Notes: generated by a model from the letters alone, not told the origin. 64,000 bases of DNA from Winogradskyella helgolandensis (GCF_013404085.1 NZ_JABFHO010000001.1:1302001-1366000); one strand, 5' to 3'; positions 1 through 8,137 are shown, counted from the first letter of the stretch. Made by a program: numbers and translations.

Positions 1-273
1 GGTGTAGTCTCCGTTTTTTTTGTAGGTTTTTGTCGGTTCTAGTTCTTTGCTAAACGTACCATCTCCAAACTCCCAAAAATTAGTATAAAATGCTTTTGGT
101 GCACCTGCAATTTGATTGAGTTCTGGTGCATTTGCCTTAAATTCCGTTTTGTTACCAAGACTTTTATATTCTATAGTAGCTGTTCTACGAGTTGTGTCCG
201 TTTCAATTTCTTGTTGAGCAAAACTAAAAACTGAAAAGCTAAAAACTAAATAAAAAAGGGTTGTAGGTTTCAT
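1..273 (-). CDS. Secreted PKD-domain protein (partial, C-terminus beyond window)
   Basis: This minus-strand reading frame starts at ATG 271-273 and stays open to base 1, giving the first 91 residues of a longer protein. The N-terminus MKPTTLFYLVFSFSVFSFAQQ is a clear signal peptide with the SFAQ cleavage context common in Bacteroidota. Residues about 62-91 (FYTNFWEFGDGTFSKE...KTYKKNGDYT) match the core of a PKD domain (WxFGDG...HxYxxxGxYT), an Ig-like fold found in cell-surface and secreted proteins. The rest of the protein, including any sorting domain, lies outside the window, so its actual role is unknown. It shares orientation with the lipoprotein gene at 425-1459, but a terminator-like hairpin separates them. 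Confidence 0.8.
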   Translation of the reverse strand, partial: MKPTTLFYLVFSFSVFSFAQQEIETDTTRRTATIEYKSLGNKTEFKANAPELNQIAGAPKAFYTNFWEFGDGTFSKELEPTKTYKKNGDYT

Positions 274-370
274 GAAGGTGAATTTATTGTGATTAAATTT
301 AACAATTAATAACTAATACCGTTTTAATTATCAAGTAAAAAAAGATATATGGTTATTTGTAGATAGCCCA

Positions 371-400
371 AAAAGTCAGAAAAATTAATTTCTGACTTTT
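371..400 (-). terminator. Rho-independent terminator-like hairpin
   Basis: The inverted repeat AAAGTCAGAAA / TTTCTGACTTT has a short AT loop and lies just downstream of the lipoprotein stop codon on the minus strand. The stem ends in A/T runs on both sides, so it could act in either direction. Confidence 0.6.
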
Positions 401-424
401 ATAAACTAAGTAGGTAAGCGTGAT

Positions 425-1459
425 TTATGGTAAATCATTCATCAATGTTATTAATGAAGCTTCCGTTCCTACTGTAGTCTCCCCTAAATAAAAAGTTATA
501 ATATCGTTTGCTACTATGGTTACTGGTTTTATAGCATATCTCCATTCACCATCAGATTCGGTTACAAAAATCACATGACATTCTAAACCAATTGGTATTT
601 GTCCGTAATGTTCGCTGAAAATATTCAAAGTCTCATCATAAGTATCTAATTGTGCTAAGGCTGGAGCTTCACCATCATAAGACAAGTAAATAGAACTATT
701 TTGATTGTCGTAACCTTCTGGTGCTTGTACTTGAATTGTGGTTTTAGGTCTTGGATCGTTATAGAATCTATCAACGTTAGTCCAACCAAAACCTTCAAAT
801 ACTGGATAATAGTTGTCTCCTTCTACAAAGGGCTCTCCTCCAGCTCCATTAGGATCTTCAATTTCATCCCAAACTAAGTTGCCATCTGCATCTATTTCTC
901 CAGTCCAAAGGCTCATGTCTGGGTCAGGACCTCCTGTTAAATTAGTGGGAATAGCTAAGTGTAATCCACAAGTAGTGTCTAAAACAGTTCCGTTTTGTGT
1001 GGCTTCTATAAAGAACTCTCCACCTGAAACTAACAGCGCTTTATCACCATTTGGTAATTTTCCCATAGTCGGTTTGTTGGTCGTTAACATGCTACCTTTT
1101 TCAAAAATTTCAACATATTCTAAAGTTACGTTTCCACTTACAGGGTTGCCATTGTCGGTAAGACAGTTAGCATTAATGTTAATCTGAACACCGTTTTCTG
1201 AAGTTAAAGAAATGTAACCATCATCTGCATTAAAAATAAATGTTTGGGTATGGTTATCCATTGCAATCGCTCTTAAGTTGTCAAATGCTTGGGCTGTAGG
1301 TGGCACTTCATTTTGTTGGTTGTCATCTGCATCATCGGTAGGGTTGCAGCTGGTAGTAAGTATTGAGGTCATTAATAATAGGGCAAAAAGGCTGAATAAT
1401 TTTTTTGTTAAAATACGCTTCGTACTTGTTCTGATGTGAATGTTTTTAATTGTTTTCAT
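425..1459 (-). CDS. Outer-membrane-type lipoprotein, unknown function
   Basis: This is a 344-residue exported protein. A basic N-terminus and a hydrophobic stretch (LFSLFALLLMTSIL) precede the lipobox-like LTTSC with Cys38, followed by an acidic linker (NPTDDADDN), so it is probably a lipoprotein. Residues about 75-165 (SENGVQININANCL...GNVTLEYVEIFEKGSML) resemble a recurrent Bacteroidota module with the pattern 'antigen/inorganic-surface lipoprotein: G..I..P...L.D..G..V.G.V.LE..E'. I do not recognise an enzymatic motif. The gene has its own promoter element 26 bp upstream, matching the one in front of the neighbouring 145-aa gene and suggesting co-regulation by the adjacent sigma factor. Function is not assigned. 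Confidence 0.8.
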   Translation of the reverse strand: MKTIKNIHIRTSTKRILTKKLFSLFALLLMTSILTTSCNPTDDADDNQQNEVPPTAQAFDNLRAIAMDNHTQTFIFNADDGYISLTSENGVQININANCLTDNGNPVSGNVTLEYVEIFEKGSMLTTNKPTMGKLPNGDKALLVSGGEFFIEATQNGTVLDTTCGLHLAIPTNLTGGPDPDMSLWTGEIDADGNLVWDEIEDPNGAGGEPFVEGDNYYPVFEGFGWTNVDRFYNDPRPKTTIQVQAPEGYDNQNSSIYLSYDGEAPALAQLDTYDETLNIFSEHYGQIPIGLECHVIFVTESDGEWRYAIKPVTIVANDIITFYLGETTVGTEASLITLMNDLP

Positions 1460-1484
1460 AATTGTTGGGTTTATCGTTATCTGT

Positions 1485-1517
1485 CCTTATATAAACAGGG
1501 TAATAAAATTGTTACCC
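1485..1517 (-). promoter_or_regulatory. Putative ECF-sigma promoter of the lipoprotein gene
   Basis: Read on the minus strand, GGGTAACAATTT (1517-1506), then 13 bp, then ATATAAGG (1492-1485). The identical two boxes with identical spacing lie upstream of the 145-aa gene (2067-2035). The boxes sit 26 bp before the lipoprotein ATG. The GTAAC core resembles -35 elements of ECF-type sigma factors, and an ECF-like sigma gene lies 0.6 kb away. The palindrome AACAGGGTAA...TTACCCTGTT overlaps it. Confidence 0.65.
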
Positions 1518-1534
1518 TGTTTTTTAATTTTTTT

Positions 1535-1972
1535 CTAGTAGTCTTTACTTGCGATTACTTTATAGGTTATAATGTCTCCTTTGGAAACTAAGGCAATCAA
1601 TCTTTCAGCAGCAGATTTAGATGAAGCAAAACCTTCAGATTTACCATAATTACTTTCAACTTTCCAGAAGTAAAGTCTTTTTGATGTATCTGTTGCTTCA
1701 GAGCTTAACACTTTAAAGCTTTTAATCTGTTTTTCTAATATGATTTCGCCAGCGCTGAATAAGGCAATCATGCGTTTTGCCTCTTCTAGGTTTAATGAGG
1801 TGCCTTCACTTGTACCGCTTTTAGTAATTACTTTCCAATCATAAACTTCTATGATATGGTCTATTGTAATTTCTAATGACGTTTCATTAGTTGCGATTTT
1901 GTTTTCTGTTGTAGCGTTTAAAGTTGAGAAACCTAATACTACTGTTGCGAAAATTAAAATTGAATGTTTCAT
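1535..1972 (-). CDS. Small exported protein with an internally duplicated domain
   Basis: A 145-residue protein with an N-terminal signal peptide (MKHSILIFATVVLGFSTLNA). The mature part consists of two similar segments of about 43 residues. The first (about 43-86) begins YDWKVITKSGTSEG and continues with EEAKRMIALFSAGEII. The second (about 100-143) begins YFWKVESNYGKSEG and continues with KSAAERLIALVSKGDII. Aligned positions include W-K-V, S-E-G, A-x-R-x-IAL and S-x-G-[DE]-II, so the protein arose by tandem domain duplication. I do not recognise the family. It is transcribed divergently from the sigma factor and carries the shared GGGTAAC/ATATAAGG promoter, so it is probably a target of that sigma factor. 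Confidence 0.8.
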   Translation of the reverse strand: MKHSILIFATVVLGFSTLNATTENKIATNETSLEITIDHIIEVYDWKVITKSGTSEGTSLNLEEAKRMIALFSAGEIILEKQIKSFKVLSSEATDTSKRLYFWKVESNYGKSEGFASSKSAAERLIALVSKGDIITYKVIASKDY

Positions 1973-2034
1973 AATTGAGGGTTTTTAAATTATTATTTTA
2001 ATGTTGTTTGTTCAGCTTTGTTTCACTGTTACAC

Positions 2035-2067
2035 CCTTATATCAAAAGACCTTTTAAATTGTTACCC
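2035..2067 (-). promoter_or_regulatory. Putative ECF-sigma promoter of the 145-aa gene
   Basis: On the minus strand, GGGTAACAATTT (2067-2056), a 13-bp spacer, and ATATAAGG (2042-2035), the same boxes and spacing as at 1485-1517. It ends 63 bp before the ATG of the 145-aa gene and lies in the divergent region upstream of the sigma gene. Confidence 0.65.
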
Positions 2068-2112
2068 TTAATTTGTAAAAGATTATTTAAATTCGTTGAA
2101 AATAAAGGGTTC

Positions 2113-2694
2113 ATGAGCGAAAAAAAATTACACGAAGACCAAAAGTATATAGATGGATTAGCGGCAAACAATACCTTTATTATTCAGGCTATCTATGATA
2201 AGTTTGCACCCAAAGTGATTAATTACATAAAGCAGAATAGTGGAGATGCTTACGATGCTCAAGATGTTATTCAAGAAACTATTATAACGATATATAACCA
2301 GGCCAAACAGAAACAACTGCAATTAACATGTCCGTTTGATGCTTATTTTTTCTTGCTCTGTAAACGAAAGTGGTTAAATCAATTAAAGAAAAGAAAAGGA
2401 AAAGAGGTAACAATTAATGAAGAGGTGTTATCTAAAGATGATGATGCACAAGTATTATCTTTTGAAACGTCAATTTTTGAAAATAAGGAAGCCCTGTTTA
2501 ATGAGATGTTTCAACAATTAGGAGATGCCTGTAAAGATTTGCTAAAAGCAACTTTTAAAATTAAATCGATGGAAGAGGTTGCTAAAAGTCTTGATATCAC
2601 CTATGCTTATGCACGAAAGAAAAAATCGTTGTGCATCGGGCAATTGACCAAATTAGTACAAGCCTCACCAAAATTTAACCGACTGAATTATTAA
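2113..2694 (+). CDS. ECF-like RNA polymerase sigma-70 factor
   Basis: A 193-residue sigma factor that would direct RNA polymerase to a small regulon. Region 2 is visible at about residues 20-85 (IYDKFAPKVINYI...YDAQDVIQETIITIY...FFLLCKRKWLNQLKKRK). A degenerate region 4 helix-turn-helix lies at about 140-185 (DLLKATFKIKSMEEVAKSLDITYAYARKKKSLC). I chose ATG 2113 because the frame upstream of it runs through the divergent promoter region and adds residues not expected in this family. The TPR/anti-sigma-like gene follows after 4 bp, so the two are co-transcribed. The inferred targets are the two minus-strand genes carrying the shared promoter element. Confidence 0.85.
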   Translation: MSEKKLHEDQKYIDGLAANNTFIIQAIYDKFAPKVINYIKQNSGDAYDAQDVIQETIITIYNQAKQKQLQLTCPFDAYFFLLCKRKWLNQLKKRKGKEVTINEEVLSKDDDAQVLSFETSIFENKEALFNEMFQQLGDACKDLLKATFKIKSMEEVAKSLDITYAYARKKKSLCIGQLTKLVQASPKFNRLNY

Positions 2695-2698
2695 AATT

Positions 2699-3445
2699 AT
2701 GGAAGAACAAGATTATATACAGTTTGAAGCATATCTCGCAGGTGATTTATCTGAGGACGATGTAGTGGCATTTAATGAGCGATTAAACTCGGACGCACAA
2801 TTCAAAGAAGCTTTTGAGATTTATAAAGATCTATCTTCAAGTCTAGAACATCAAATTGGAAACGAACGCGAAATTTTTGATTTTAAAGCTAATTTAGATG
2901 TTATATCTAGTCAGCATTTTAACGCCATTCACGATGAGGAACTCGGAATTAAGCCGGCTCCAAAAACTAGTTTCTATAAGTATGCTGTTGCAGCTTCTGT
3001 GGTCATTCTTTTAGGATTCTTTATCTTTAATCAATTTGGAGGTCCTAAGTATGAGGATTATAATAATTTTGACCCAATTAGTTTAACTGTTAGAAGTGCT
3101 GATAATACTAATTTTAGTAAGGCAGAACAAAGTTTTAATAGTAAAAACTATGAAGAAGCGATCCGTGCCTTCAATGTTATTTTAGAAGACGATTTCACTA
3201 ACTTAGAAATACAACTATATAAGGGTATAGCTTTGGTTGAAACTAATCAGTTTAAAGAAGCTGATATAGTGCTTAACAAAATAACGAATGGAAATACAGC
3301 GTATAGAAATAAAGCCAAGTGGATTTTAGCTTTAAGTTATTTAAAACAAGATAATACTTCAGCAAGTATTAAAATACTCAAAACTATACCTAACGATGCA
3401 GAGGATTATACATCTGCTCAAAAATTATTAAATGAGTTGAATTAA
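2699..3445 (+). CDS. Membrane-anchored TPR protein, probable anti-sigma partner
   Basis: A 248-residue protein encoded 4 bp after the sigma factor. The N-terminal part (1-95) is acidic and cytoplasmic-like (DYIQFEAYLAGDLSEDDVVAFNERL resembles the start of Bacteroidota anti-sigma domains). One membrane helix follows at about 100-120 (YAVAASVVILLGFFIFNQF). The C-terminal part carries tetratricopeptide-like helices (FSKAEQSFNSKNYEEAIRAF, LYKGIALVETNQFKEADIVL, WILALSYLKQDNTSASI). Sigma plus membrane TPR gene pairs are common in Bacteroidota. The likely role is to hold the sigma factor at the membrane and release it on an envelope signal. That role is inferred from context, not from a diagnostic motif. 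Confidence 0.75.
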   Translation: MEEQDYIQFEAYLAGDLSEDDVVAFNERLNSDAQFKEAFEIYKDLSSSLEHQIGNEREIFDFKANLDVISSQHFNAIHDEELGIKPAPKTSFYKYAVAASVVILLGFFIFNQFGGPKYEDYNNFDPISLTVRSADNTNFSKAEQSFNSKNYEEAIRAFNVILEDDFTNLEIQLYKGIALVETNQFKEADIVLNKITNGNTAYRNKAKWILALSYLKQDNTSASIKILKTIPNDAEDYTSAQKLLNELN

Positions 3446-3502
3446 TTTTATTATTAGGAAGTGTATGAAATTCACATTCAAGAGAAAATAAATACTAAAC
3501 CG

Positions 3503-3531
3503 AAAGTCATCAATTCCAAGATGACTTTTTT
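3503..3531 (+). terminator. Rho-independent terminator
   Basis: The stem AAAGTCATC / GATGACTTT with an 8-nt loop is followed by a T run, just downstream of the sigma/TPR operon. It lies only 12 bp before the tatD start codon, so it ends one operon immediately before the next. Confidence 0.8.
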
Positions 3532-3542
3532 ACTTTTACAAA

Positions 3543-4310
3543 ATGATTATTACAGATACACATACCCATTTATATAGTGATGCTTTTGCTGAGGACAGAG
3601 CAGAAATGATACAACGTGCTATTGAAACTAATGTAACACGGTTTTTCATCCCTGCAATAGATTCTACGTATACAGAATCTATGCTTCAACTTGAAAAAGA
3701 TTTCCCAGAGTATGTTTTTTTAATGATGGGTTTGCATCCCACTTCGGTAAAAGATAGCTATAAGGAGGAGTTGCGTCTGGTTGAAGACTTCTTAGCTAAA
3801 CGTAAATTTTGCGCCATTGGGGAAATAGGAATTGATTTATATTGGGACAAATCCACTTTAGAGATTCAAATAGAAGCTTTCCGACATCAAATAAATCTAG
3901 CCAAAAAGTATCAATTGCCTATCGTTATTCATTGTAGAGATGCTTTTGATGAAGTTTTTAAAGTTTTAGAAGAAGAGAAGTCTGATGATTTATTCGGGAT
4001 TTTTCATTGCTTCACTGGTACTTTTGAACAAGCTCAAAAAGCAATTTCTTATAATATGAAATTAGGCATCGGAGGAGTTGTTACCTTTAAAAATGGTAAA
4101 ATAGATCAATTCATTCATCAAATAGAGCTGAAGCACATTGTTTTAGAAACAGACTCGCCTTATTTGGCACCAAAACCATTTCGAGGAAAGCGAAATGAAA
4201 GCTCCTATATATATAAGGTATTAGAAAAATTGTCGGAACTTTACAACATAAGCGAAGAAGAAGTCGCTCGTATTACAACTGAAAATTCAAAAGCCATATT
4301 CGGAATTTAA
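3543..4310 (+). CDS. tatD: TatD family metal-dependent hydrolase (DNase)
   Basis: A 255-residue TIM-barrel metal-dependent hydrolase of the TatD/YcfH family, which in other bacteria acts as a 3'-5' nuclease in DNA repair and also as a D-aminoacyl hydrolase. Family signatures are in order: TDTHTHLYS (metal-binding HxH) at residues 4-12, IGEIGIDLYWD near 97, PIVIHCRDA near 131, FHCFTG near 158 and LETDSPYLAP near 204. The length is normal for the family. The stop codon TAA is followed directly by the ATG of ansA, so the two genes are probably translated from one message. A TACTTTTA -7-like sequence lies immediately before the ATG. Confidence 0.92.
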   Translation: MIITDTHTHLYSDAFAEDRAEMIQRAIETNVTRFFIPAIDSTYTESMLQLEKDFPEYVFLMMGLHPTSVKDSYKEELRLVEDFLAKRKFCAIGEIGIDLYWDKSTLEIQIEAFRHQINLAKKYQLPIVIHCRDAFDEVFKVLEEEKSDDLFGIFHCFTGTFEQAQKAISYNMKLGIGGVVTFKNGKIDQFIHQIELKHIVLETDSPYLAPKPFRGKRNESSYIYKVLEKLSELYNISEEEVARITTENSKAIFGI

Positions 4311-5339
4311 ATGACAAAACAACCACACATTTTATTAATATATACAGGTGGCACAATTGGCATGGTTAAAGATGTCGAAAGTGGTGCACTAAAAGCATTC
4401 GACTTTAATAGTTTGCTTGTAAAAATTCCAGAATTACGCTTACTAGACTGTACAATTGATACCATTTCTTTTGAAGAACCCATAGATTCATCAAATATGA
4501 ATCCTAAATATTGGGGAGATATAGCAACAATTATAGGTAAGAATTATTTAGAGTATGATGGCTTTGTGGTCTTACATGGTAGTGATACTATGAGTTATTC
4601 GGCTTCTGCACTTAGTTTTATGTTAGAAAACTTAGCAAAACCAGTAATCTTTACTGGCTCGCAATTACCTATCGGAGATTTACGTACAGATGCAAAGGAA
4701 AATTTAATTACATCGATACAAATGGCATCTTTAAATATTGAAGGTGTACCAGTAATTAGAGAGGTAGGTTTATATTTTGAATACAAATTATATAGAGGTA
4801 ATAGAACGACAAAGCTAAATGCTGAACACTTTGAAGCTTTTGAGTCGTTAAATTATCCAAATTTAGCAGAATCTGGTGTTCATTTAAAAGTAAATTTTGA
4901 ACAGTTATGGAAACCAATACCAAATAAGAAATTGATTTTACGAACAGCAATGGATACGAATATTGGAGTACTAAAATTATTCCCAGGCATTTCGAGACCA
5001 ATTTGTGAAGCGATTCTTACAAGTAAATTAATTAAAGGATTAATTATAGAAACCTACGGTTCGGGTAATGCTACCAGCGAAGCTTGGTTTATCAAATTAT
5101 TAAAAGGCGCAATTAGTAATGGACTTCATATAATAAATGTTACCCAATGTGCCGGAGGTAGTGTAAATATGGGGCAATATGAAACGAGTTCACAGTTAAA
5201 ATTAATTGGTGTAATTTCCGGGAAAGATATTACAATAGAAGCGGCGATTGCTAAATTAATGTACCTTTTAGGTGAAAATGTTGCTCGAAATAAATTCAAA
5301 ACCATTTTTGAAACCTCCCTAAGAGGAGAAATGTCCTAA
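4311..5339 (+). CDS. ansA: Type I L-asparaginase
   Basis: A 342-residue cytoplasmic asparaginase that hydrolyses L-Asn to L-Asp and ammonia. The first catalytic motif is LLIYTGGTIGM (residues 8-18, nucleophilic Thr in TGGT). The second is VLHGSDTMSYSASALSF (about 89-105, with the HGSDTM Thr-Asp pair). There is no signal peptide, which fits the cytoplasmic type I enzyme. It starts on the base after the tatD stop. Two unrelated asparaginase-superfamily (Ntn-hydrolase) genes occur at 39.1 kb and 46.9 kb, so this window has three distinct Asn/isoAsp hydrolases. Confidence 0.92.
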   Translation: MTKQPHILLIYTGGTIGMVKDVESGALKAFDFNSLLVKIPELRLLDCTIDTISFEEPIDSSNMNPKYWGDIATIIGKNYLEYDGFVVLHGSDTMSYSASALSFMLENLAKPVIFTGSQLPIGDLRTDAKENLITSIQMASLNIEGVPVIREVGLYFEYKLYRGNRTTKLNAEHFEAFESLNYPNLAESGVHLKVNFEQLWKPIPNKKLILRTAMDTNIGVLKLFPGISRPICEAILTSKLIKGLIIETYGSGNATSEAWFIKLLKGAISNGLHIINVTQCAGGSVNMGQYETSSQLKLIGVISGKDITIEAAIAKLMYLLGENVARNKFKTIFETSLRGEMS

Positions 5340-5423
5340 AAATAACAGAAAATAACAGTTTTAATTTTAGTGTTTGAAGTTTTTTTCGTTATTTGGCACT
5401 GTGTAATTTGAAATAAAATTTAG

Positions 5424-5511
5424 AGAGAGGTGGCCGAGTGGTCGAAGGCGCACGCCTGGAAAGTGTGTATACCTCAAAAGGGTATCGAGGGTTCGAATCC
5501 CTTCCTCTCTG
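5424..5511 (+). tRNA. tRNA-Ser (anticodon GGA)
   Basis: The 88-nt sequence folds as a class II tRNA. The acceptor stem AGAGAGG pairs with CCTCTCT, the D arm contains GCCGAGTGGTCGAAGGC, and the anticodon stem CACGC/GTGTG encloses loop CTGGAAA with anticodon GGA. A long variable arm (ATACCTCAAAAGGGTAT) and the T loop TTCGAAT follow. The discriminator is G and no CCA is encoded. Confidence 0.96.
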
Positions 5512-5587
5512 CTGATATTTTTACGTGATTATTGCATATTTTTTTTTACCTTTAACACTTTAACTAATAAAATTAAGATTCAGAACA

Positions 5588-6358
5588 ATGAAAAGATTAT
5601 TTTCTATCCTTGCCATAACATGTTTAATGGCTATCGGAACTGTTAATGCTAATGCAACAACAGCATTTGCAAGCGCAACAGCAACTGTAACAAGTGTAAC
5701 TCAAGATGAAGTAACAGCTTCTGAAGATTTGAGTTTCCATCAAGAATTAAAAAAGCGTTTTATCGAAGGTGGTCCAGGCTTTATGGGTATTGTACTACTA
5801 TGTTTAATTCTTGGATTAGCGATCGCTATTGAGAGAATTATCTTTTTAAACCTTTCGACTACAAACACTAAAAAATTAACACAAAATGTAGAAGATGCAC
5901 TAAATTCTGGTGGTATCGAAGCTGCAAAGGAAGTTTGTAGAAATACAAAAGGACCTGTTGCCTCTATATTCTATCAAGGTTTAGACAGAGCCGATGAAGA
6001 TATCGATGCTGCTGAAAAAGCTGTTGTAGCTTATGGTGGTGTTCAAATGGGACAATTAGAAAAGAATGTATCTTGGATTTCATTATTTATCGCTTTGGCA
6101 CCAATGCTTGGTTTCATGGGTACGGTAATTGGTATGATTCAGGCCTTTGATAAAATTGAAGCAGCTGGTGATATGCAACCTTCTTTAGTAGCAGGTGGTA
6201 TTAAAGTAGCACTTTTAACAACGGTATTTGGACTTATCGTAGCGATTATACTTCAAATCTTTTATAATTATATCATTGCTAAAATTGATAGCATTGTAAA
6301 TGATATGGAAGATGCATCAATCACATTGATGGATTTATTAGTAAGACACAAAAAATAA
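5588..6358 (+). CDS. exbB: MotA/TolQ/ExbB proton channel family protein
   Basis: A 256-residue inner-membrane proton-channel subunit that, with ExbD, uses the proton gradient to power outer-membrane processes. A signal-like N-terminus and a Thr/Ala-rich periplasmic segment precede the first conserved helix (GPGFMGIVLLCLILGLAIAIERII, about 60-83). A cytoplasmic loop follows, then two C-terminal helices (WISLFIALAPMLGFMGTVIGMIQAF and GGIKVALLTTVFGLIVAIILQIFYNYI) with the family GxxGTVxGMIxxF motif. It is first in a four-gene operon with a small TM protein and two ExbD proteins. Confidence 0.92.
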   Translation: MKRLFSILAITCLMAIGTVNANATTAFASATATVTSVTQDEVTASEDLSFHQELKKRFIEGGPGFMGIVLLCLILGLAIAIERIIFLNLSTTNTKKLTQNVEDALNSGGIEAAKEVCRNTKGPVASIFYQGLDRADEDIDAAEKAVVAYGGVQMGQLEKNVSWISLFIALAPMLGFMGTVIGMIQAFDKIEAAGDMQPSLVAGGIKVALLTTVFGLIVAIILQIFYNYIIAKIDSIVNDMEDASITLMDLLVRHKK

Positions 6359-6367
6359 GAAACAATT

Positions 6368-6814
6368 ATGCACAAAATATTAAAAATAGTAGCTGCTATC
6401 ATAAGCGTACTAGGCATTATCTTTTTAGGAAGAATACTTGCTGAAGGCGATGATGAAATTAAAGCAGCAGCTTTAGCAGGAGATACTGCTATTGTAGATC
6501 CGATAGCTATTACAGCTTATATTATATTAGGACTCGTTTTAGTATTTGTGGTGATTTTTGTTTTAAAGAATCTATTCACAAATACAGCAGGACTAAAAAA
6601 TACACTGATAGGTGTAGGTGCTTTTGCAGCAGTATTGATAATTTCTTATGTACTATCTGGTGGTGACACTATGCAGTACAAATTACAAGATGGAGTTGCT
6701 ACAGATGGACAATCAACTATGGTAGGAGCTGGTTTAGTAGCTTTTTATATATTATTAGCTGTTGCTGCAATAACTATGCTTTTTTCAGGAGTTAAAAAAG
6801 TAATCAGTAAATAA
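6368..6814 (+). CDS. Small integral membrane protein of the ExbBD operon
   Basis: A 148-residue hydrophobic protein with about four transmembrane segments: ILKIVAAIISVLGIIFLGRIL, IAITAYIILGLVLVFVVIFVL, TLIGVGAFAAVLIISYVLSGG and VAFYILLAVAAITMLFSGV. No enzymatic motif is seen. It lies 9 bp after exbB and 6 bp before the first exbD, a position conserved in flavobacterial Exb operons as I know them. It is probably an accessory subunit of the energising complex, but its exact role is unknown. Confidence 0.75.
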   Translation: MHKILKIVAAIISVLGIIFLGRILAEGDDEIKAAALAGDTAIVDPIAITAYIILGLVLVFVVIFVLKNLFTNTAGLKNTLIGVGAFAAVLIISYVLSGGDTMQYKLQDGVATDGQSTMVGAGLVAFYILLAVAAITMLFSGVKKVISK

Positions 6815-6820
6815 TATAAC

Positions 6821-7456
6821 ATGGCAAAAAGAGCAGCACCCGAAGTAAATGCAGGATCAATGGCTGACATTGCTTTCTTACTACTTATATTTTTCTTAGT
6901 AACAACAACTATTGAGAAGGATAAAGGATTATTAAGAAGTTTGCCACCTATTGATGATACCGAAGTTGAACCGCCAATTATTAGACAAAAAAATCTATTT
7001 ACGGTTAATATTAACCGTAATAATCAACTCTTAGTTGAGGAGGAAGAAATTCCAATTACTCAATTAAGACAAGCTACCATAGATTTTTTAGATAATGGAG
7101 GAGGAACAAATCAAGCTGGTGAGTCTTGTGATTATTGTAAAGGGAAACGTTTAGAGGATTCCTCTGATCATCCTGATAAAGCAATTATCTCAATGAAGCA
7201 CGATAGAGAAACCACTTATGAGAAGTACATGGATGTACAAAATGAGTTGGTTGCAGCTTATAATTTCTTAAGAGAGCGTGAAGCATCAAGACTTTATAAA
7301 AAGTATTATCCAGATGCAGATAAAGTCTTTACAGCAATGCTTGAAGAGAAAGAGAAGAATCAATTTAGTAAGGATGAGGTCCTTAATGAGCGTATTGAGA
7401 CCATTAAGAAATTATTCCCAATGAAATTGTCTGAAGCAGAACCAGATAAAAAATAA
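6821..7456 (+). CDS. exbD: ExbD/TolR family biopolymer transport protein (long form)
   Basis: A 211-residue ExbD family member. The single helix SMADIAFLLLIFFLVTTTIE (about 12-31) carries the conserved Asp (D15) used in proton translocation. The periplasmic part is longer than the usual 140 residues. It contains a Cys pair, CDYCKGKR (about 104-111), then a charged, probably helical C-terminus (YMDVQNELVAAYNFLREREASRLYKK). This long form with the CxxC insert occurs in Bacteroidota next to a second, shorter ExbD, as here. The two presumably form a heterodimer with ExbB. Confidence 0.88.
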   Translation: MAKRAAPEVNAGSMADIAFLLLIFFLVTTTIEKDKGLLRSLPPIDDTEVEPPIIRQKNLFTVNINRNNQLLVEEEEIPITQLRQATIDFLDNGGGTNQAGESCDYCKGKRLEDSSDHPDKAIISMKHDRETTYEKYMDVQNELVAAYNFLREREASRLYKKYYPDADKVFTAMLEEKEKNQFSKDEVLNERIETIKKLFPMKLSEAEPDKK

Positions 7457-7468
7457 AACGTAACAATT

Positions 7469-7933
7469 ATGTCTAAGTTTAGAAAAAAAGATAAAGGTGA
7501 ATTGCCCGCAATTTCAACGGCATCACTACCAGATATTGTATTTATGTTGCTTTTCTTTTTTATGGTTGCAACTGTAATGAGAGATAGTTCTTTAATGATT
7601 GAAAACCAATTACCAAGTGCAGATCAAGTAGAAAAACTTAAGAAAGATAGAACTATTTTTATCTATGCAGGTAAACCTAGTAGTCAATATAAGCAGTTTG
7701 GTGTTGAACCAAGAATTCAATTCAATGATGCTTTTATTACTGTTGAGGATGTTCAGGCTTCAGTATACCAAGGTATAGGAGAAATGACTGAAGAACTTCA
7801 GAGTAAAGTAGTTGTAGGTCTTAAAGTAGATAAAAATACCAATGCTGGTTTAGTATCAGATATTAAGCAAGAACTACGTAAGGCTAATGCATTAAAAGTG
7901 ATGTATATTGCTAATACAAAGAAAGTAGAATAA
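7469..7933 (+). CDS. exbD: ExbD/TolR family biopolymer transport protein (short form)
   Basis: A 154-residue ExbD protein of normal family length. Its helix STASLPDIVFMLLFFFMVATV (about 17-37) contains the conserved Asp (D23). The periplasmic domain ends with the typical VSDIKQELRKANALKVMYIA segment (cf. TolR/ExbD C-terminal beta strand). It starts 12 bp after the long ExbD and is followed by a strong terminator, so it closes the operon. Confidence 0.9.
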   Translation: MSKFRKKDKGELPAISTASLPDIVFMLLFFFMVATVMRDSSLMIENQLPSADQVEKLKKDRTIFIYAGKPSSQYKQFGVEPRIQFNDAFITVEDVQASVYQGIGEMTEELQSKVVVGLKVDKNTNAGLVSDIKQELRKANALKVMYIANTKKVE

Positions 7934-7959
7934 TATAAAATTCTTAATTTTATAAATAA

Positions 7960-7988
7960 AGCGTCCTGAGCAATCAGGACGTTTTTTT
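7960..7988 (+). terminator. Rho-independent terminator of the exb operon
   Basis: The perfect stem CGTCCTGA / TCAGGACG with a GCAA tetraloop is followed by seven T residues, 27 bp after the last exbD stop. Confidence 0.9.
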
Positions 7989-8137
7989 GTTTAATAGATA
8001 TTAAAGATTTTGTAGCTTTATCATATAAAATGAGCTTGTTCAAAATTTTATCACCACAATAAATAATTCATATCTAACAACGTACCTTTAATGAGTGAAG
8101 TATAAGTGTCACCATTTAAAAATAATACAATAAACAG

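Noticed and set aside
1494..1523. The palindrome AACAGGGTAA...TTACCCTGTT as a terminator for the 145-aa gene
   Set aside because: Its right half is the GGGTAAC promoter box shared with 2056-2067 at the same spacing to ATATAAGG, so a promoter role explains it better. A dual role is possible.
2008..2112. An upstream ATG start of the sigma factor at 2008
   Set aside because: The added 35 residues overlap the divergent promoter region and do not resemble sigma factors. ATG 2113 gives the normal length.
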